This document shows, piece by piece, positions 9,459-18,292 of a stretch of DNA of 64,000 bases. A program made the position numbers and the translations under genes. The DNA is from Bacteroidales bacterium. GTDB taxonomy: Bacteria > Bacteroidota > Bacteroidia > Bacteroidales > UBA1715. The notes under the pieces are model-generated. The model was not told the DNA's origin, made no database searches, and saw nothing but the letters and a program-made list of their open reading frames with translations. The stretch spans positions 33,653-97,652 of the forward strand of contig JAITUU010000032.1 of the NCBI GenBank assembly GCA_031286165.1. The letters are read 5' to 3'. Each line of letters starts with the position of its first letter. Within the stretch, counting starts at the first letter, position 1.

Positions 9459-11555
9459 TTATTGTTTACTTTTTGTAATTATTGCTTCTGCCAAGTTGGC
9501 AGGAACTTGTTCAAAGTGGTCGAACTCCATAGTAGAAGTTGCTCGCCCTGATGTAATGGTACGCAAATCGGTTACATAGCCAAACATTTCAGCAAGCGGC
9601 ACAAATGCTTTCACTACGCTTGCGTTGTTTTTACTGTCCATACCGCGAATTTGACCTCTTCGTTTGTTCAAGTCGCCTACTACATCACCCATATAATCTT
9701 CGGGAGTTACTACTTCCACTTTCATAATTGGTTCAAGTAATTTCGGGCTTGCTTTTACGCACGATTCGCGGAAAGCGATTTTCGCACAAATCTCGAATGA
9801 AAGGGCATCAGAGTCCACATCGTGATATGAACCGTCTAACAACTGTACACGAAGTGCTTCCACAGGGAAACCTGCTAATACCCCATTGTCCATGGCTTGT
9901 TTGAATCCTTTTTCAATAGAAGGAATAAATTCTTTTGGAATATTACCGCCTTTCACGTAGTCTTCAAAAATAAGACCTTCTTTGCCTTCGGGCGCAGGAC
10001 CAATTTTGAATACAATGTCAGCAAATTTACCACGACCACCCGATTGCTTTTTGTACAATTCGCGATGTTCCACTTCGGCTGTAATACATTCTTTGTAATT
10101 TACCTGCGGTGCACCTTGATTACATTCCACTTTAAATTCGCGTTTCAAACGGTCAATAAGAATATCTAAGTGCAACTCGCCCATACCGCTGATTACGGTT
10201 TGACCTGTTTCTTGATTTGTTTTTACGGTAAATGTTGGGTCTTCTTCTGCAAGTTTTGCAAGCGCATTACCCAATCTATCCACATCGCCTTTGGTTTTTG
10301 GCTCAATAGCCAAACCAATTACCGGTTCGGGGAATATCATTGATTCGAGTATGATAGGGTGTTTTTCATCGCAAAGCGTATCACCGGTTTTAATATCTTT
10401 AAAACCTACACCTGCACCTATATCACCAGCATCTATTCGCTCTACGGCATTTTGTTTGTTGGCGTGCATTTGGAAAATACGAGAAATACGCTCTTTGTTT
10501 TCACTGCGAGTGTTATACACGTAAGAACCTGCTTCCAACGAACCTGAATATACACGGAAGAAACACAAACGACCTACGAATGGGTCGGTTGCAATTTTGA
10601 ATGCAAGCGCACTAAATGGTTCATCAACCGATGGATTGCGGTGAATTTCCGCACCGGTATTCGGGTCGGTTCCTTTTGCACCTTGTTTGTCGAGCGGACT
10701 TGGTAGAAGTTCTACCACATAATCCAACATAGTTTGCACACCTTTGTTTTTGAACGAAGAACCGCAACACATAGGAATTACCGAACCGGCAAGGCAGGCT
10801 TTGCGAAGTGCTGCAAGAATTTCTTCTACCGAAATATCATCGGGATTATCGAAGAATTTTTCCATCAACGCATCGTCAAATTCCGATACTGCTTCAAGTA
10901 ATTTTTCGCGCCATTCGGCTACTTCTTCTTTCATATCATCGGGAATTGGAACTTCGGTAAAGGTCATACCTTTATCTTCTTCGTTCCAAATCATACCTTT
11001 GTTTGTAACCAAATCCACCACGCCTTTGAATGTTTCTTCGGCACCTATCGGTAATTGAAGCGGAATTGCGTTACCGCCCAACATTTCGCGCACTTGACGC
11101 ACTACATTGAGAAAATCGGCACCTTGACGGTCCATTTTGTTCACAAAACCAATACGGGTAACGTTGTAATTGTCTGCCAATCGCCAGTTTGTTTCCGATT
11201 GTGGTTCCACACCATCTACGGCTGAGAACAAAAACACCAAGCCATCGAGGATACGAAGTGAACGGTTCACCTCTACGGTAAAGTCCACGTGTCCCGGAGT
11301 GTCTATAATGTTGAATTTATACGAGTCGCCTTTATATTTCCAAAAGCAGGTAGTTGCTGCCGATGTGATTGTGATACCGCGCTCTTGTTCTTGCGCCATC
11401 CAGTCCATGGTAGCAGCACCATCGTGTACTTCACCAATTTTGTGATTTACACCGGTGTAATAAAGAATACGCTCTGTTGTAGTGGTTTTACCCGCATCAA
11501 TATGCGCTGCAATACCAATATTGCGTGTGTATGCAAGGTCTTGTTTTTTTGCCAT
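9459..11555 (-). CDS. fusA: Elongation factor G
   Basis: 698 residues, the usual length. EF-G is the GTPase that drives translocation. G-domain motifs are visible: [13 protein letters not shown] (G1), RGITITSA (G2), DTPGHVDF (G3) and NKMD (G4). Domain IV/V segments such as [18 protein letters not shown] and [18 protein letters not shown] follow. It stands between rpsG and rpsJ, as in the str operon. There is no tuf gene between fusA and rpsJ. Confidence 0.99.
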   Translation of the reverse strand: MAKKQDLAYTRNIGIAAHIDAGKTTTTERILYYTGVNHKIGEVHDGAATMDWMAQEQERGITITSAATTCFWKYKGDSYKFNIIDTPGHVDFTVEVNRSLRILDGLVFLFSAVDGVEPQSETNWRLADNYNVTRIGFVNKMDRQGADFLNVVRQVREMLGGNAIPLQLPIGAEETFKGVVDLVTNKGMIWNEEDKGMTFTEVPIPDDMKEEVAEWREKLLEAVSEFDDALMEKFFDNPDDISVEEILAALRKACLAGSVIPMCCGSSFKNKGVQTMLDYVVELLPSPLDKQGAKGTDPNTGAEIHRNPSVDEPFSALAFKIATDPFVGRLCFFRVYSGSLEAGSYVYNTRSENKERISRIFQMHANKQNAVERIDAGDIGAGVGFKDIKTGDTLCDEKHPIILESMIFPEPVIGLAIEPKTKGDVDRLGNALAKLAEEDPTFTVKTNQETGQTVISGMGELHLDILIDRLKREFKVECNQGAPQVNYKECITAEVEHRELYKKQSGGRGKFADIVFKIGPAPEGKEGLIFEDYVKGGNIPKEFIPSIEKGFKQAMDNGVLAGFPVEALRVQLLDGSYHDVDSDALSFEICAKIAFRESCVKASPKLLEPIMKVEVVTPEDYMGDVVGDLNKRRGQIRGMDSKNNASVVKAFVPLAEMFGYVTDLRTITSGRATSTMEFDHFEQVPANLAEAIITKSKQ

Positions 11556-11576
11556 TGTATTTGTGGTCGTTTAAAA

Positions 11577-12053
11577 TTAAAATCTAAAATGAGAGAATGC
11601 TTTGTTTGCCTCAGCCATTCTATGAGTATCTTCTTTCTTTTTATAAGCCGAACCTTCTTCGTTGAAAGCGGCTAAAATTTCAGCAGCCAGTTTTTCTCTC
11701 ATAGAGTGTCCCGAACGCTTGCGTGAAAACGCAATAAGGTTTTTCATGCCGATAGATTGACGGCGTGAAGGACGAATTTCTGATGGTATTTGAAAGGTAG
11801 CACCACCTACGCGGCGGCTACGTACTTCAACCAACGGTGTTACATTGTCTAATGCTTTGCGCCATACTTCAAGTGCCGATACATCTTGTGCTGTTTTTTT
11901 AGTTTCCACTATTTCCAATGCACCATAGAAAATATCAAACGCTATACTTTTTTTACCGTCAAGCATTATGTTATTAACAAACTTTGTTACTTCCACACTT
12001 CCGAATTTTGGGTCTGGAAGAATTACACGTTTTTTTGGTTTACTTTTTCTCAT
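11577..12053 (-). CDS. rpsG: 30S ribosomal protein S7
   Basis: 158 residues. S7 binds the 3' major domain of 16S rRNA at the exit site. [23 protein letters not shown] N-terminus and [20 protein letters not shown] are signatures. Between rpsL and fusA. Confidence 0.98.
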   Translation of the reverse strand: MRKSKPKKRVILPDPKFGSVEVTKFVNNIMLDGKKSIAFDIFYGALEIVETKKTAQDVSALEVWRKALDNVTPLVEVRSRRVGGATFQIPSEIRPSRRQSIGMKNLIAFSRKRSGHSMREKLAAEILAAFNEEGSAYKKKEDTHRMAEANKAFSHFRF

Positions 12054-12085
12054 TGTTCAATGATTTCTTACTTATTTACTTTGTT

Positions 12086-12490
12086 TTATTTTTTCTTTGC
12101 AGGAGCCGCTGCTTGTCCCGGTTTCGGACGTTTTGCACCGTATTTTGAACGTGATTGCAAGCGACCTTCTACGCCCGAAGCATCTAAGGCTCCGCGCACC
12201 AAGTGATAACGCACACCCGGAAGGTCTTTTACTCTACCGCCGCGCACCAATACTATGGAGTGCTCTTGTAATTTGTGTCCCTCTCCCGGAATGTAAGCAT
12301 TCACTTCTTTTCCGTTCGACAAACGAACACGGGCAACTTTACGCATTGCCGAATTTGGTTTTTTTGGAGTGGTGGTGTACACACGTACACAAACGCCACG
12401 ACGTTGCGGACAAGAATCCAACGCAGGAGATTTACTTTTCTCCACGATTTCATTGCGTCCTTTACGTACTAACTGCTGAATTGTTGGCAT
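12086..12490 (-). CDS. rpsL: 30S ribosomal protein S12
   Basis: 134 residues. S12 controls decoding accuracy. The loop [18 protein letters not shown] and the loop [15 protein letters not shown] keep both lysines whose mutation gives streptomycin resistance in other bacteria, so the gene looks wild type. It is the first gene of the ribosomal run, with a strong promoter immediately upstream. Confidence 0.98.
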   Translation of the reverse strand: MPTIQQLVRKGRNEIVEKSKSPALDSCPQRRGVCVRVYTTTPKKPNSAMRKVARVRLSNGKEVNAYIPGEGHKLQEHSIVLVRGGRVKDLPGVRYHLVRGALDASGVEGRLQSRSKYGAKRPKPGQAAAPAKKK

Positions 12491-12545
12491 AATACTTTGT
12501 TAAATATTCTATTTTATTGTTATAATTTCCCGAAAATTTGGGTTG

Positions 12546-12575
12546 CAAAGATAAACATTTTTTTTAACACACAAA
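12546..12575 (-). promoter_or_regulatory. Promoter of the str-S10-spc run (upstream of rpsL)
   Basis: On the minus strand a TTTG at 12572-12575 is followed after 18 bases by TATCTTTG at 12546-12553. This matches the Bacteroidota -33/-7 promoter form TTTG ... TAnnTTTG. About 56 bases separate the -7 box from the rpsL ATG. It lies in the 127-base gap between the recombinase stop and rpsL. Confidence 0.75.
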
Positions 12576-12617
12576 TACTTACGCGCTTTTTTTCGTATTT
12601 TGTTTGGGAATATTTTT

Positions 12618-13544
12618 CTACCGCAATGTTTTTGCCATTTGCTCCACGCATTTTTTCTTTTGCTCAAAATTGGGGTGCACATAGAGGTTGAGCGTGGTGG
12701 CAATATTGGCGTGTCCGAGCAGTACGCTCACCGTTTTGTAATCGCAATTGCTTTCTATGCAGCGGGTGGCAAAACTGTGGCGCAAGCCATGAAATTTCAG
12801 TTTGGGAATTTTCAGCGTTTTCAACAGATTGTCGTAATAATTGCGGTAAATACGCGGTTCGGTGGGTTTTAGTTCGTTTGTAAGTACAAAAAAAGTATCG
12901 TTTACCACTTTTTTGAACGGTTTAATGAGTTTAATTACATTGTTTGTCAGGGGAATTTCACGAATGGAATTTTTTGTTTTGGGCGTGTCGAGCAAGAGTT
13001 CGGTGCGGCGACTGCCGTTTTCGATAACATAAATACGCTGAATTGTTTTGTGAACGGCAATAATTCCGTTTTCGGTATCAATATCGCCCCATGTGAGGGC
13101 ACAGATTTCGCCGATGCGCATACCGGTACACAAACAAATGTACACGCCGAGATTTTTGAAGGTAAAATTTGTTTTTACATAATCCATGATTTTCTTTTGA
13201 TTGGCGCGGCTCAGTACCTCTATATTGTGTGTTTCGTGTTCGGTGGGATACTGAATATCGAAGGGAGTATAGGTACACATTTTGATTTTCGCACCGAATT
13301 TCAGTATCATTTTCAATACAATGACAATGTCTTTCACTGTTTTACGGCTTAACCCTTGCGCCAATTTATGAAGCACGAAACTCTGTACGTCAGCGTTTTC
13401 TACGCTGTATTTTGCGCCAAATGCCGGCAATACATGGTTTTCTATCAGCAGAATATACGCCGCATAACTCGATTTTTTCACATACTGCTTTTTATCGGCT
13501 TTCCATAAGTCGATAAGTTCCGAAATTGTTTTTTGATTTTGCAT
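12618..13544 (-). CDS. Tyrosine recombinase, probable hsdS invertase
   Basis: 308 residues. A SAM-like N-terminal core-binding domain (about 8-90) is followed by the catalytic domain. The full catalytic set is visible: R143 (CTGMRIGE), a likely Lys near 191, H252 and R255 (FHGLRHSFAT), H278 (LLGHAN) and nucleophile Y288. The enzyme should cut and rejoin DNA through a 3'-phosphotyrosyl link. It lies directly beside the silent hsdS cassette, divergently oriented and overlapping its open frame by 12 bases. Recombinases of this type next to hsdS genes with inverted repeats are known to shuffle type I specificity subunits in Bacteroides and streptococci. Here the role in inverting 13,608-18,265 is inferred. 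A mobile-element integrase is the alternative, but no att-like repeats were seen. Confidence 0.9.
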   Translation of the reverse strand: MQNQKTISELIDLWKADKKQYVKKSSYAAYILLIENHVLPAFGAKYSVENADVQSFVLHKLAQGLSRKTVKDIVIVLKMILKFGAKIKMCTYTPFDIQYPTEHETHNIEVLSRANQKKIMDYVKTNFTFKNLGVYICLCTGMRIGEICALTWGDIDTENGIIAVHKTIQRIYVIENGSRRTELLLDTPKTKNSIREIPLTNNVIKLIKPFKKVVNDTFFVLTNELKPTEPRIYRNYYDNLLKTLKIPKLKFHGLRHSFATRCIESNCDYKTVSVLLGHANIATTLNLYVHPNFEQKKKCVEQMAKTLR

Positions 13545-14756
13545 AGAATTTTAGTTTTAAACATTACTATCTCAAAAACGCAAACACAGCGAAAACATAC
13601 AATCCTCAATGTTCCAAATTTGAGATTCCCGGAGTTTGAGGGGGAGTGGGAAAAATGCAAACTTTCTGACATTGCAAGTATTATAGGTGGTGGAACACCA
13701 GATACTACAAAAGAAGAATATTGGAATGGCGATGTACAATGGTTTACGCCAACAGAAATCAAAGCAAATTATGTTTCAAAAAGCCAAAGAACAATTAGTG
13801 AATTGGGGTTAGCAAATTCTTCTGCAAAATTTTTGCCTAAAGGAAGTATTTTATTGACTTCAAGAGCCACAATTGGAGATTGTGCGATTGCACTTGAAGA
13901 ATGTACAACAAATCAAGGTTTTCAATCTTTGATTGTAAAGAACGATAATAGCAATATTTTTGTTTTGAATTGGCTCAAAACAAAGAAAGACGAATTAATC
14001 AGAAAGGCAAAAGGCTCTACTTTTTTAGAAATCAACAAGACTGAAATTGAAAACATTTCGATTTGTATTCCCTTTTTTCCCGAACAAACCAAAATAGCCA
14101 CTTTCCTATCTTTACTTGACGACCGCATTTCAACCCAAAGGCAAATTATTGAGGAATTGAAATCGTTGATTAAAGGGCTGCGGTATCTCATTTTTGAAAA
14201 AGATATTGATTTAAAAAAACAACACGAGGTAAGATTAAGCAATATTTTAGAGGAATATTCCGAAAAAAACACCAAAAATAACCTTACACCTGTAGCAGTT
14301 GGCAAATTTGGCATAAGAAAAAGAGAAGATATTTATTCAAAAGATTTGTCAGATGATTACTCAAAAAACAAAGTGATTATGAAAGACACTTTGGTTATTG
14401 GTATGGGTTCAACCCAAATTGATATAGGGATTTTATCTACAAATGATAAATATTGTGTTTCTCCTGCTTACACTACATACAAGATAAAAAATATCTCGGC
14501 TAAATATTTAGCGGAATACCTCATTTGTATCAACTCGTCATTGAGTAAAAAATATATGATTATAGGTGCTCGTCAGGGAAAATCAGTAGATAAAGCGGAA
14601 TTATTAAATCATATAATTACAATTCATTATGAAACGGAACAACAAAAGATAGCAAATACATTTTCAATATTTGACACAAAATTGGAAACCGAAAAACAGA
14701 TATTGCAAAAATATATCGAACAAAAAAGGTATTTACTTGCTACTATGTTTGTGTAA
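13533..14756 (+). CDS. hsdS: Silent hsdS cassette (type I restriction specificity subunit lacking a proper start)
   Basis: The open frame begins at a TTG inside the recombinase gene and has no ATG before the conserved NVPNLRFPEFEGEW block at codon 26, so it is probably not translated in this orientation. It codes for two target-recognition domains: TRD1 (GGGTPDTTKEEYWNG ... INKTEIENISI) and TRD2 (from about 14,220 to 14,640). They are separated by the conserved spacer helix EQTKIATFLSLLDDRISTQR and end with the helix KYIEQKRYLLATMFV. It matches the minus-strand hsdS at 17,159-18,292 in the N-terminal block and the central spacer, while the TRDs differ. This is the donor half of an inversion switch. 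Confidence 0.85.
   Translation: MILHRILVLNITISKTQTQRKHTILNVPNLRFPEFEGEWEKCKLSDIASIIGGGTPDTTKEEYWNGDVQWFTPTEIKANYVSKSQRTISELGLANSSAKFLPKGSILLTSRATIGDCAIALEECTTNQGFQSLIVKNDNSNIFVLNWLKTKKDELIRKAKGSTFLEINKTEIENISICIPFFPEQTKIATFLSLLDDRISTQRQIIEELKSLIKGLRYLIFEKDIDLKKQHEVRLSNILEEYSEKNTKNNLTPVAVGKFGIRKREDIYSKDLSDDYSKNKVIMKDTLVIGMGSTQIDIGILSTNDKYCVSPAYTTYKIKNISAKYLAEYLICINSSLSKKYMIIGARQGKSVDKAELLNHIITIHYETEQQKIANTFSIFDTKLETEKQILQKYIEQKRYLLATMFV
13608..13649 (+). repeat. Inverted repeat A, left copy (hsdS 5' crossover site)
   Basis: The first 34 bases are identical to the reverse complement of 18,232-18,265. After one mismatch a further 7 match. It codes for NVPNLRFPEFE in both hsdS copies and is in the same reading frame in both, so crossover keeps the frame. 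Confidence 0.9.
14082..14180 (+). repeat. Inverted repeat B, left copy (hsdS central crossover site)
   Basis: 99 bases that match the reverse complement of 17,759-17,857 with four mismatches, including a perfect core of 53 bases at 14,118-14,170. It codes for the spacer helix between TRD1 and TRD2. Crossover here would exchange only TRD2. Confidence 0.9.
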
Positions 14757-14776
14757 AAATTTGACCCGATTAATTG

Positions 14777-14828
14777 CGTGAAATTTTATTAGATTATTGC
14801 ATTTTTCACGTAAAATTTTGTATCTTTG
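14777..14828 (+). promoter_or_regulatory. Promoter and dyad upstream of the first Fic gene
   Basis: TTG at 14797-14799 is followed after 21 bases by TATCTTTG at 14821-14828, a Bacteroidota-type promoter. A dyad CGTGAAA (14777-14783) / TTTCACG (14804-14810) spans the -33 region and could be an operator. The -7 box ends only four bases before the ATG, so the mRNA should be nearly leaderless. Confidence 0.55.
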
Positions 14829-14832
14829 CGCT

Positions 14833-15717
14833 ATGATATATCAAATAACAAAAGACAAAATAGAGGCATTGCACAAGCAATACACTGAACTTTCAAAAGG
14901 TAATGAAATACTTTTGAAAGAAATTGCCATTGCCGAAATTTCCGAAATGGTGTACAATTCCAATGCAATAGAAAACTCAACGCTTACGCTCGAAGATACC
15001 GAAAAAATTCTTGCCGGCGATGAGTTGCACGGCACAGTAAATGTGCGGGAAGTGTTTGAGGCGAAAAATTTGGCAAAAATTACCGAAACGCTGCTCGAAA
15101 CGCCCAATCAAAAACTCACTGTCAAACTGATTTTGAGTTTGCACCGAACCTTGCTCACAAACATTGACGACAGCATTGCCGGAAGATTTCGCAGCGGCAG
15201 AGAATGGGTGCGTGTGGGCAATCATTTAGGGGCAAATCCGCTGTTTGTTAATAATTTGATTTGCGAACTTGTAGATGCTTACAATAACTCCAAAGAACAG
15301 TATTTTTTAGATAGAATTGCACATTTTCATGCCGAATTTGAAACCATACACCCGTTTTGCGATGGCAACGGACGAATGGGCAGAGTGCTTATCAATCTGC
15401 AACTGTCTAATTTAGGATTACCGCCAATTATCATTCAAAATAAAAGCAAACATAAAGAATATTATCCGCTTTTTAGTACGTATCCTGTTACAATGAAATT
15501 CGACGGTTTTACAGAACTTTTCGCTATACTCTTACAAGAAGCCTTGCATAAAAGAATTGCGATGCTGACTGCCAAACGGATTATTCCACTTTCGCGTTGG
15601 GCTGAAAAAAATAATATAAAATCCACTATTGCCGCCAACAAAGCCAAACGCCAAACTATTCCCGCATTCCGCCTGCGCGAAAAATGGGTAATTGACGAGG
15701 ATTATTTGCCTATATAA
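14833..15717 (+). CDS. Fic domain protein (probable AMP transferase), class II
   Basis: 294 residues from the ATG at 14833. An upstream in-frame extension to 14797 overlaps the promoter and is unlikely to be translated. The Fic active site HPFCDGNGRMGR (H173-R184) is complete. An N-terminal inhibitory helix motif SNAIEN (S43-N48) fits the S/TxxxEG/N rule, so the enzyme should be autoinhibited (class II). Fic proteins usually transfer AMP from ATP to a target hydroxyl; the target here is unknown. The C-terminal ~60 residues are basic and may be a small wing-like domain. It lies inside the predicted invertible segment, between the silent hsdS and a second Fic gene, on the plus strand. A toxin-like or phage-defence role is an inference from location. 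Confidence 0.9.
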   Translation: MIYQITKDKIEALHKQYTELSKGNEILLKEIAIAEISEMVYNSNAIENSTLTLEDTEKILAGDELHGTVNVREVFEAKNLAKITETLLETPNQKLTVKLILSLHRTLLTNIDDSIAGRFRSGREWVRVGNHLGANPLFVNNLICELVDAYNNSKEQYFLDRIAHFHAEFETIHPFCDGNGRMGRVLINLQLSNLGLPPIIIQNKSKHKEYYPLFSTYPVTMKFDGFTELFAILLQEALHKRIAMLTAKRIIPLSRWAEKNNIKSTIAANKAKRQTIPAFRLREKWVIDEDYLPI

Positions 15718-15728
15718 ACACACGAAAC

Positions 15729-15769
15729 CTCTTGAAACTTCGAGATTTTTAAAGAATCAAGAAGAATTT
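15729..15769 (+). repeat. 41-base direct repeat, copy 1 (between the Fic genes)
   Basis: Identical over 41 bases to 17,113-17,153. It begins CTCTTGAAACTTCGAGA and ends AATCAAGAAGAATTT. The arms CTTGAaaCTT and AAGaaTCAAG can form a hairpin. The two copies flank the second Fic gene. Confidence 0.9.
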
Positions 15770-15782
15770 GCAAAAAATGTTG

Positions 15783-15790
15783 TATCTTTG
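15783..15790 (+). promoter_or_regulatory. Promoter -7 box for the second Fic gene
   Basis: TATCTTTG matches TAnnTTTG and lies 21 bases before the ATG at 15812. No clear -33 TTTG at the usual spacing was found; the region upstream is the 41-base direct repeat. Confidence 0.5.
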
Positions 15791-15811
15791 CCAATAAAAA
15801 ACAGTTAAAAA

Positions 15812-17110
15812 ATGATTGAACGACCACCCATAGCAACGGCAAAAGAGGAATTTGAATCTTTTGAGATTGCCATGAATCCTGACATTCAAAGCATAAACGA
15901 AGAATATCCATACTGGGACAAGGTAAAATATATTCCTACAAAAGAGAACATAAATCCGCAAAAATTGTGGTTTGCCTTGAAACTGATTCGTCAATGGAAT
16001 AGAGTGGGTTTAGAATTTGGTAAATACAAATTCAGTTTCGTGGTTACAGACGAAATGTTTGAATTGTTACATTATTTCGATATGAATATCGGAGGAAGTT
16101 TGACAAGCGAAAATCTTATTCCGGCAGAAAACAAAAATCGCTATCTTGTATCGTCTATTATGGAGGAGGCAATCGCTTCAAGTCAAATGGAGGGGGCTGC
16201 TACCACTCGAAAAGTTGCCAAAGATATGCTGCGCAAAAGCGCAAAGCCGAAAAATACGGGGCAACAAATGATTCTAAACAATTATCTGACAATTAATTAC
16301 ATAAAAGAGATTTCGCGAAACGATTTTTCACTCGAAATTCTCAAGGAAATACAGCGTTCGATGACTACTAATACATTGAACGAAGAAAAGGATTCGGGTA
16401 CATTGCGAAAAGATAATAACATAATGGTAATGAATGGAATAACAGGCGATATTGCTCATATTCCACCCGCACACGAAGAGTTGGAAACACTGCTTTTGGA
16501 TTTTGAAAAATTTTTTAATAAAAGCAGCAAGACGTTTATCCACCCGATTATCAAAGCCATTATCATTCACTTTATATTGGCGTATATTCACCCTTTTGTA
16601 GATGGAAACGGACGAACTGCTCGCGCCCTTTTTTATTGGTATATGATAAAACAGGGGTATTGGTTGGTGGAATATATGTCGATTTCGCGCATTATATACA
16701 AAACAAAAAAGCAATACGAATATGCGTTTTTACATACCGAATACGATGATAACGATTTGACCTACTTTATTTTATATAATTTGCGTAAAATGAAAATTGC
16801 CTTTGAAGAATTGAAAACCTACCTCAAACGCAAAACGGAAGAAAACAACAGTATTTCGTTGCTTGCTCATATAAAAGGAATTAATGAGCGGCAAGCACAA
16901 ATTATTACAATTGTACAGGAAAAACCCGATTCTTCGTTTACCGTTAAAGAAATTGAAAATCGTTTTTCGGTTTCCAACTTTACGGCACGCACAGATTTAA
17001 CCGCTTTGGTAGAACTTGGATATTTATCTGAAATACAACCAAATAAGGTAAAAAGAATCTATATCAAGTCGGACACGTTTGACTTCTTATTAGAAAGAAA
17101 TCAACCATAA
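15812..17110 (+). CDS. Fic domain protein with C-terminal winged helix, class II
   Basis: 432 residues. The inhibitory motif SSQMEG (S123-G128) precedes the Fic core, whose active site HPFVDGNGRTAR (H260-R271) is complete. Residues from about 355 form a probable winged-helix DNA-binding domain (IKGINERQAQIITIVQE, VKEIENRFSVSNFTARTDL). This architecture is widespread in Fic proteins of unknown target and suggests AMP transfer combined with autoregulation or DNA binding. It is 94 bases after the first Fic stop, has its own promoter box, and is convergent with hsdS (48-base gap). Perfect direct repeats of 41 bases lie just before and just after it. It shares only the Fic motif with the other Fic protein, so they are not a recent duplication. 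Confidence 0.92.
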   Translation: MIERPPIATAKEEFESFEIAMNPDIQSINEEYPYWDKVKYIPTKENINPQKLWFALKLIRQWNRVGLEFGKYKFSFVVTDEMFELLHYFDMNIGGSLTSENLIPAENKNRYLVSSIMEEAIASSQMEGAATTRKVAKDMLRKSAKPKNTGQQMILNNYLTINYIKEISRNDFSLEILKEIQRSMTTNTLNEEKDSGTLRKDNNIMVMNGITGDIAHIPPAHEELETLLLDFEKFFNKSSKTFIHPIIKAIIIHFILAYIHPFVDGNGRTARALFYWYMIKQGYWLVEYMSISRIIYKTKKQYEYAFLHTEYDDNDLTYFILYNLRKMKIAFEELKTYLKRKTEENNSISLLAHIKGINERQAQIITIVQEKPDSSFTVKEIENRFSVSNFTARTDLTALVELGYLSEIQPNKVKRIYIKSDTFDFLLERNQP

Positions 17111-17112
17111 AT

Positions 17113-17153
17113 CTCTTGAAACTTCGAGATTTTTAAAGAATCAAGAAGAATTT
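17113..17153 (+). repeat. 41-base direct repeat, copy 2 (between fic and hsdS)
   Basis: Identical over 41 bases to 15,729-15,769. It fills almost the whole convergent gap between the second Fic gene and hsdS. Its hairpin followed by AATTTT could act as a weak terminator. Confidence 0.9.
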
Positions 17154-17158
17154 TCCAT

Positions 17159-18292
17159 TCACACAAATAGTTGGTTTAGAAGGTATTTTTTCTGTTTTTG
17201 ATATTCGGAAAGTAATTTTTGTTCAACTTCCACTTTTATCGTAAGAACATTTAATATTTTTACAATGTTTATTTGTTTCTCATATTCAGGAATATAGCAT
17301 TTAATAGTATCAATATCTTTTATATATGCTGTTTTCATTGTTCCATGAGTAGTTATTTTACAAATCTCTCGTCTGAAATATTCAGAACTCATAAAATAAA
17401 ACACATACTCCAATGAAACATTATCTTTTACGACAATTCCTAAAATACCCTGTTTAGTTGTGACAGGGTATTTGTTAATCGAAATAGAGCCTATAGTTGC
17501 ACCATTTGAGTAAATTATGGAATTTGCAGGAACAATCCACGCGGAAGAACTTTTTAATCCTTTTTCTGTAATAAACCATTGGTTGTTTTCTAAATATTTA
17601 TTTTTCAGGTCGTCAATTTTTATAAATGGGATTTTTCCATTTTCGTAATATTCTGCCTTTTTTGTATCCGGTGTACCCCCTTCTTTTGCGATTGTATATA
17701 GTTCCGAAAAGAATACTTGTTTTGCATTGGTTTTAGTTTTTTCAAAAATAAGATTATTCAGCCCTTTCATCAACGATTTCAATTCCTCAATAATTTGCCT
17801 TTGGGTTGAAATGCGGTCGTCGAGTAGAGATAGGAACGTGGCTATTTTGGTTTGTTCAGGAATAGGTGGAATTGAAACCTCAATGCTTTCTATTGTAGTT
17901 TTTGATAAACTTGGAACACCGGAGGCTTCATTGTATTTCAACCAATTTATCTGTTCAAAAATATAGAAAAGAAACTTTGGGAACACATTTTTATACGAAT
18001 GGGTATAGAATAACGTATCAACAGACCAAAATTTTCCATTGAAATAAAACGGTTTGTTAATAGTCCCTTTTCTGCCAATACAAACACTTTCTCCGTCATA
18101 GAGATAATCATTGACAGAAGTCATATATCCGCCTGTGCCAAATACAGGAATATAGCCTTCGCCTAAATGTCTGTAATCCTTTCCATTTCCTACTTTTAGA
18201 ATACAACCTAATGCCTTTTCCTTCCACTCCTCCTCAAACTCCGGGAATCTCAAATTTGGAACATTTGCTATTTTATTTCTGTTTTCTTTCAT
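17159..18292 (-). CDS. hsdS: Type I restriction specificity subunit HsdS (expressed copy)
   Basis: 377 residues, a normal two-TRD subunit. HsdS recognises the bipartite DNA target for the HsdM/HsdR complex. A constant start MKENRNKIA is followed by the repeat-A block NVPNLRFPEFEEEW. TRD1 (about 25-150), the conserved spacer helix EQTKIATFLSLLDDRISTQR, TRD2 (about 190-345) and the C-terminal helix KQKKYLLNQLFV follow. TRD2 contains EGGTPDTKKAEYYENG, a motif also seen in TRD1 of the silent copy. Its ATG overlaps the stop of the DinD-like gene (TAATG), so translation is probably coupled. Unlike the plus-strand copy it has a proper start, so this is the active one in this assembly. Confidence 0.95.
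   Translation of the reverse strand: MKENRNKIANVPNLRFPEFEEEWKEKALGCILKVGNGKDYRHLGEGYIPVFGTGGYMTSVNDYLYDGESVCIGRKGTINKPFYFNGKFWSVDTLFYTHSYKNVFPKFLFYIFEQINWLKYNEASGVPSLSKTTIESIEVSIPPIPEQTKIATFLSLLDDRISTQRQIIEELKSLMKGLNNLIFEKTKTNAKQVFFSELYTIAKEGGTPDTKKAEYYENGKIPFIKIDDLKNKYLENNQWFITEKGLKSSSAWIVPANSIIYSNGATIGSISINKYPVTTKQGILGIVVKDNVSLEYVFYFMSSEYFRREICKITTHGTMKTAYIKDIDTIKCYIPEYEKQINIVKILNVLTIKVEVEQKLLSEYQKQKKYLLNQLFV
17759..17857 (-). repeat. Inverted repeat B, right copy
   Basis: Partner of 14,082-14,180 in inverted orientation: 99 bases with four mismatches and a 53-base perfect core. It codes for the spacer helix of the expressed hsdS. Confidence 0.9.
18224..18265 (-). repeat. Inverted repeat A, right copy
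   Basis: Partner of 13,608-13,649 in inverted orientation. It starts at codon 10 of the expressed hsdS, so only the residues MKENRNKIA stay fixed when the segment inverts. Confidence 0.9.

Noticed and set aside
13533..13607. Translated N-terminus of the plus-strand hsdS from TTG
   Set aside because: These 25 codons overlap the recombinase gene and resemble no HsdS N-terminus. Similarity to the other hsdS begins exactly at the inverted repeat.
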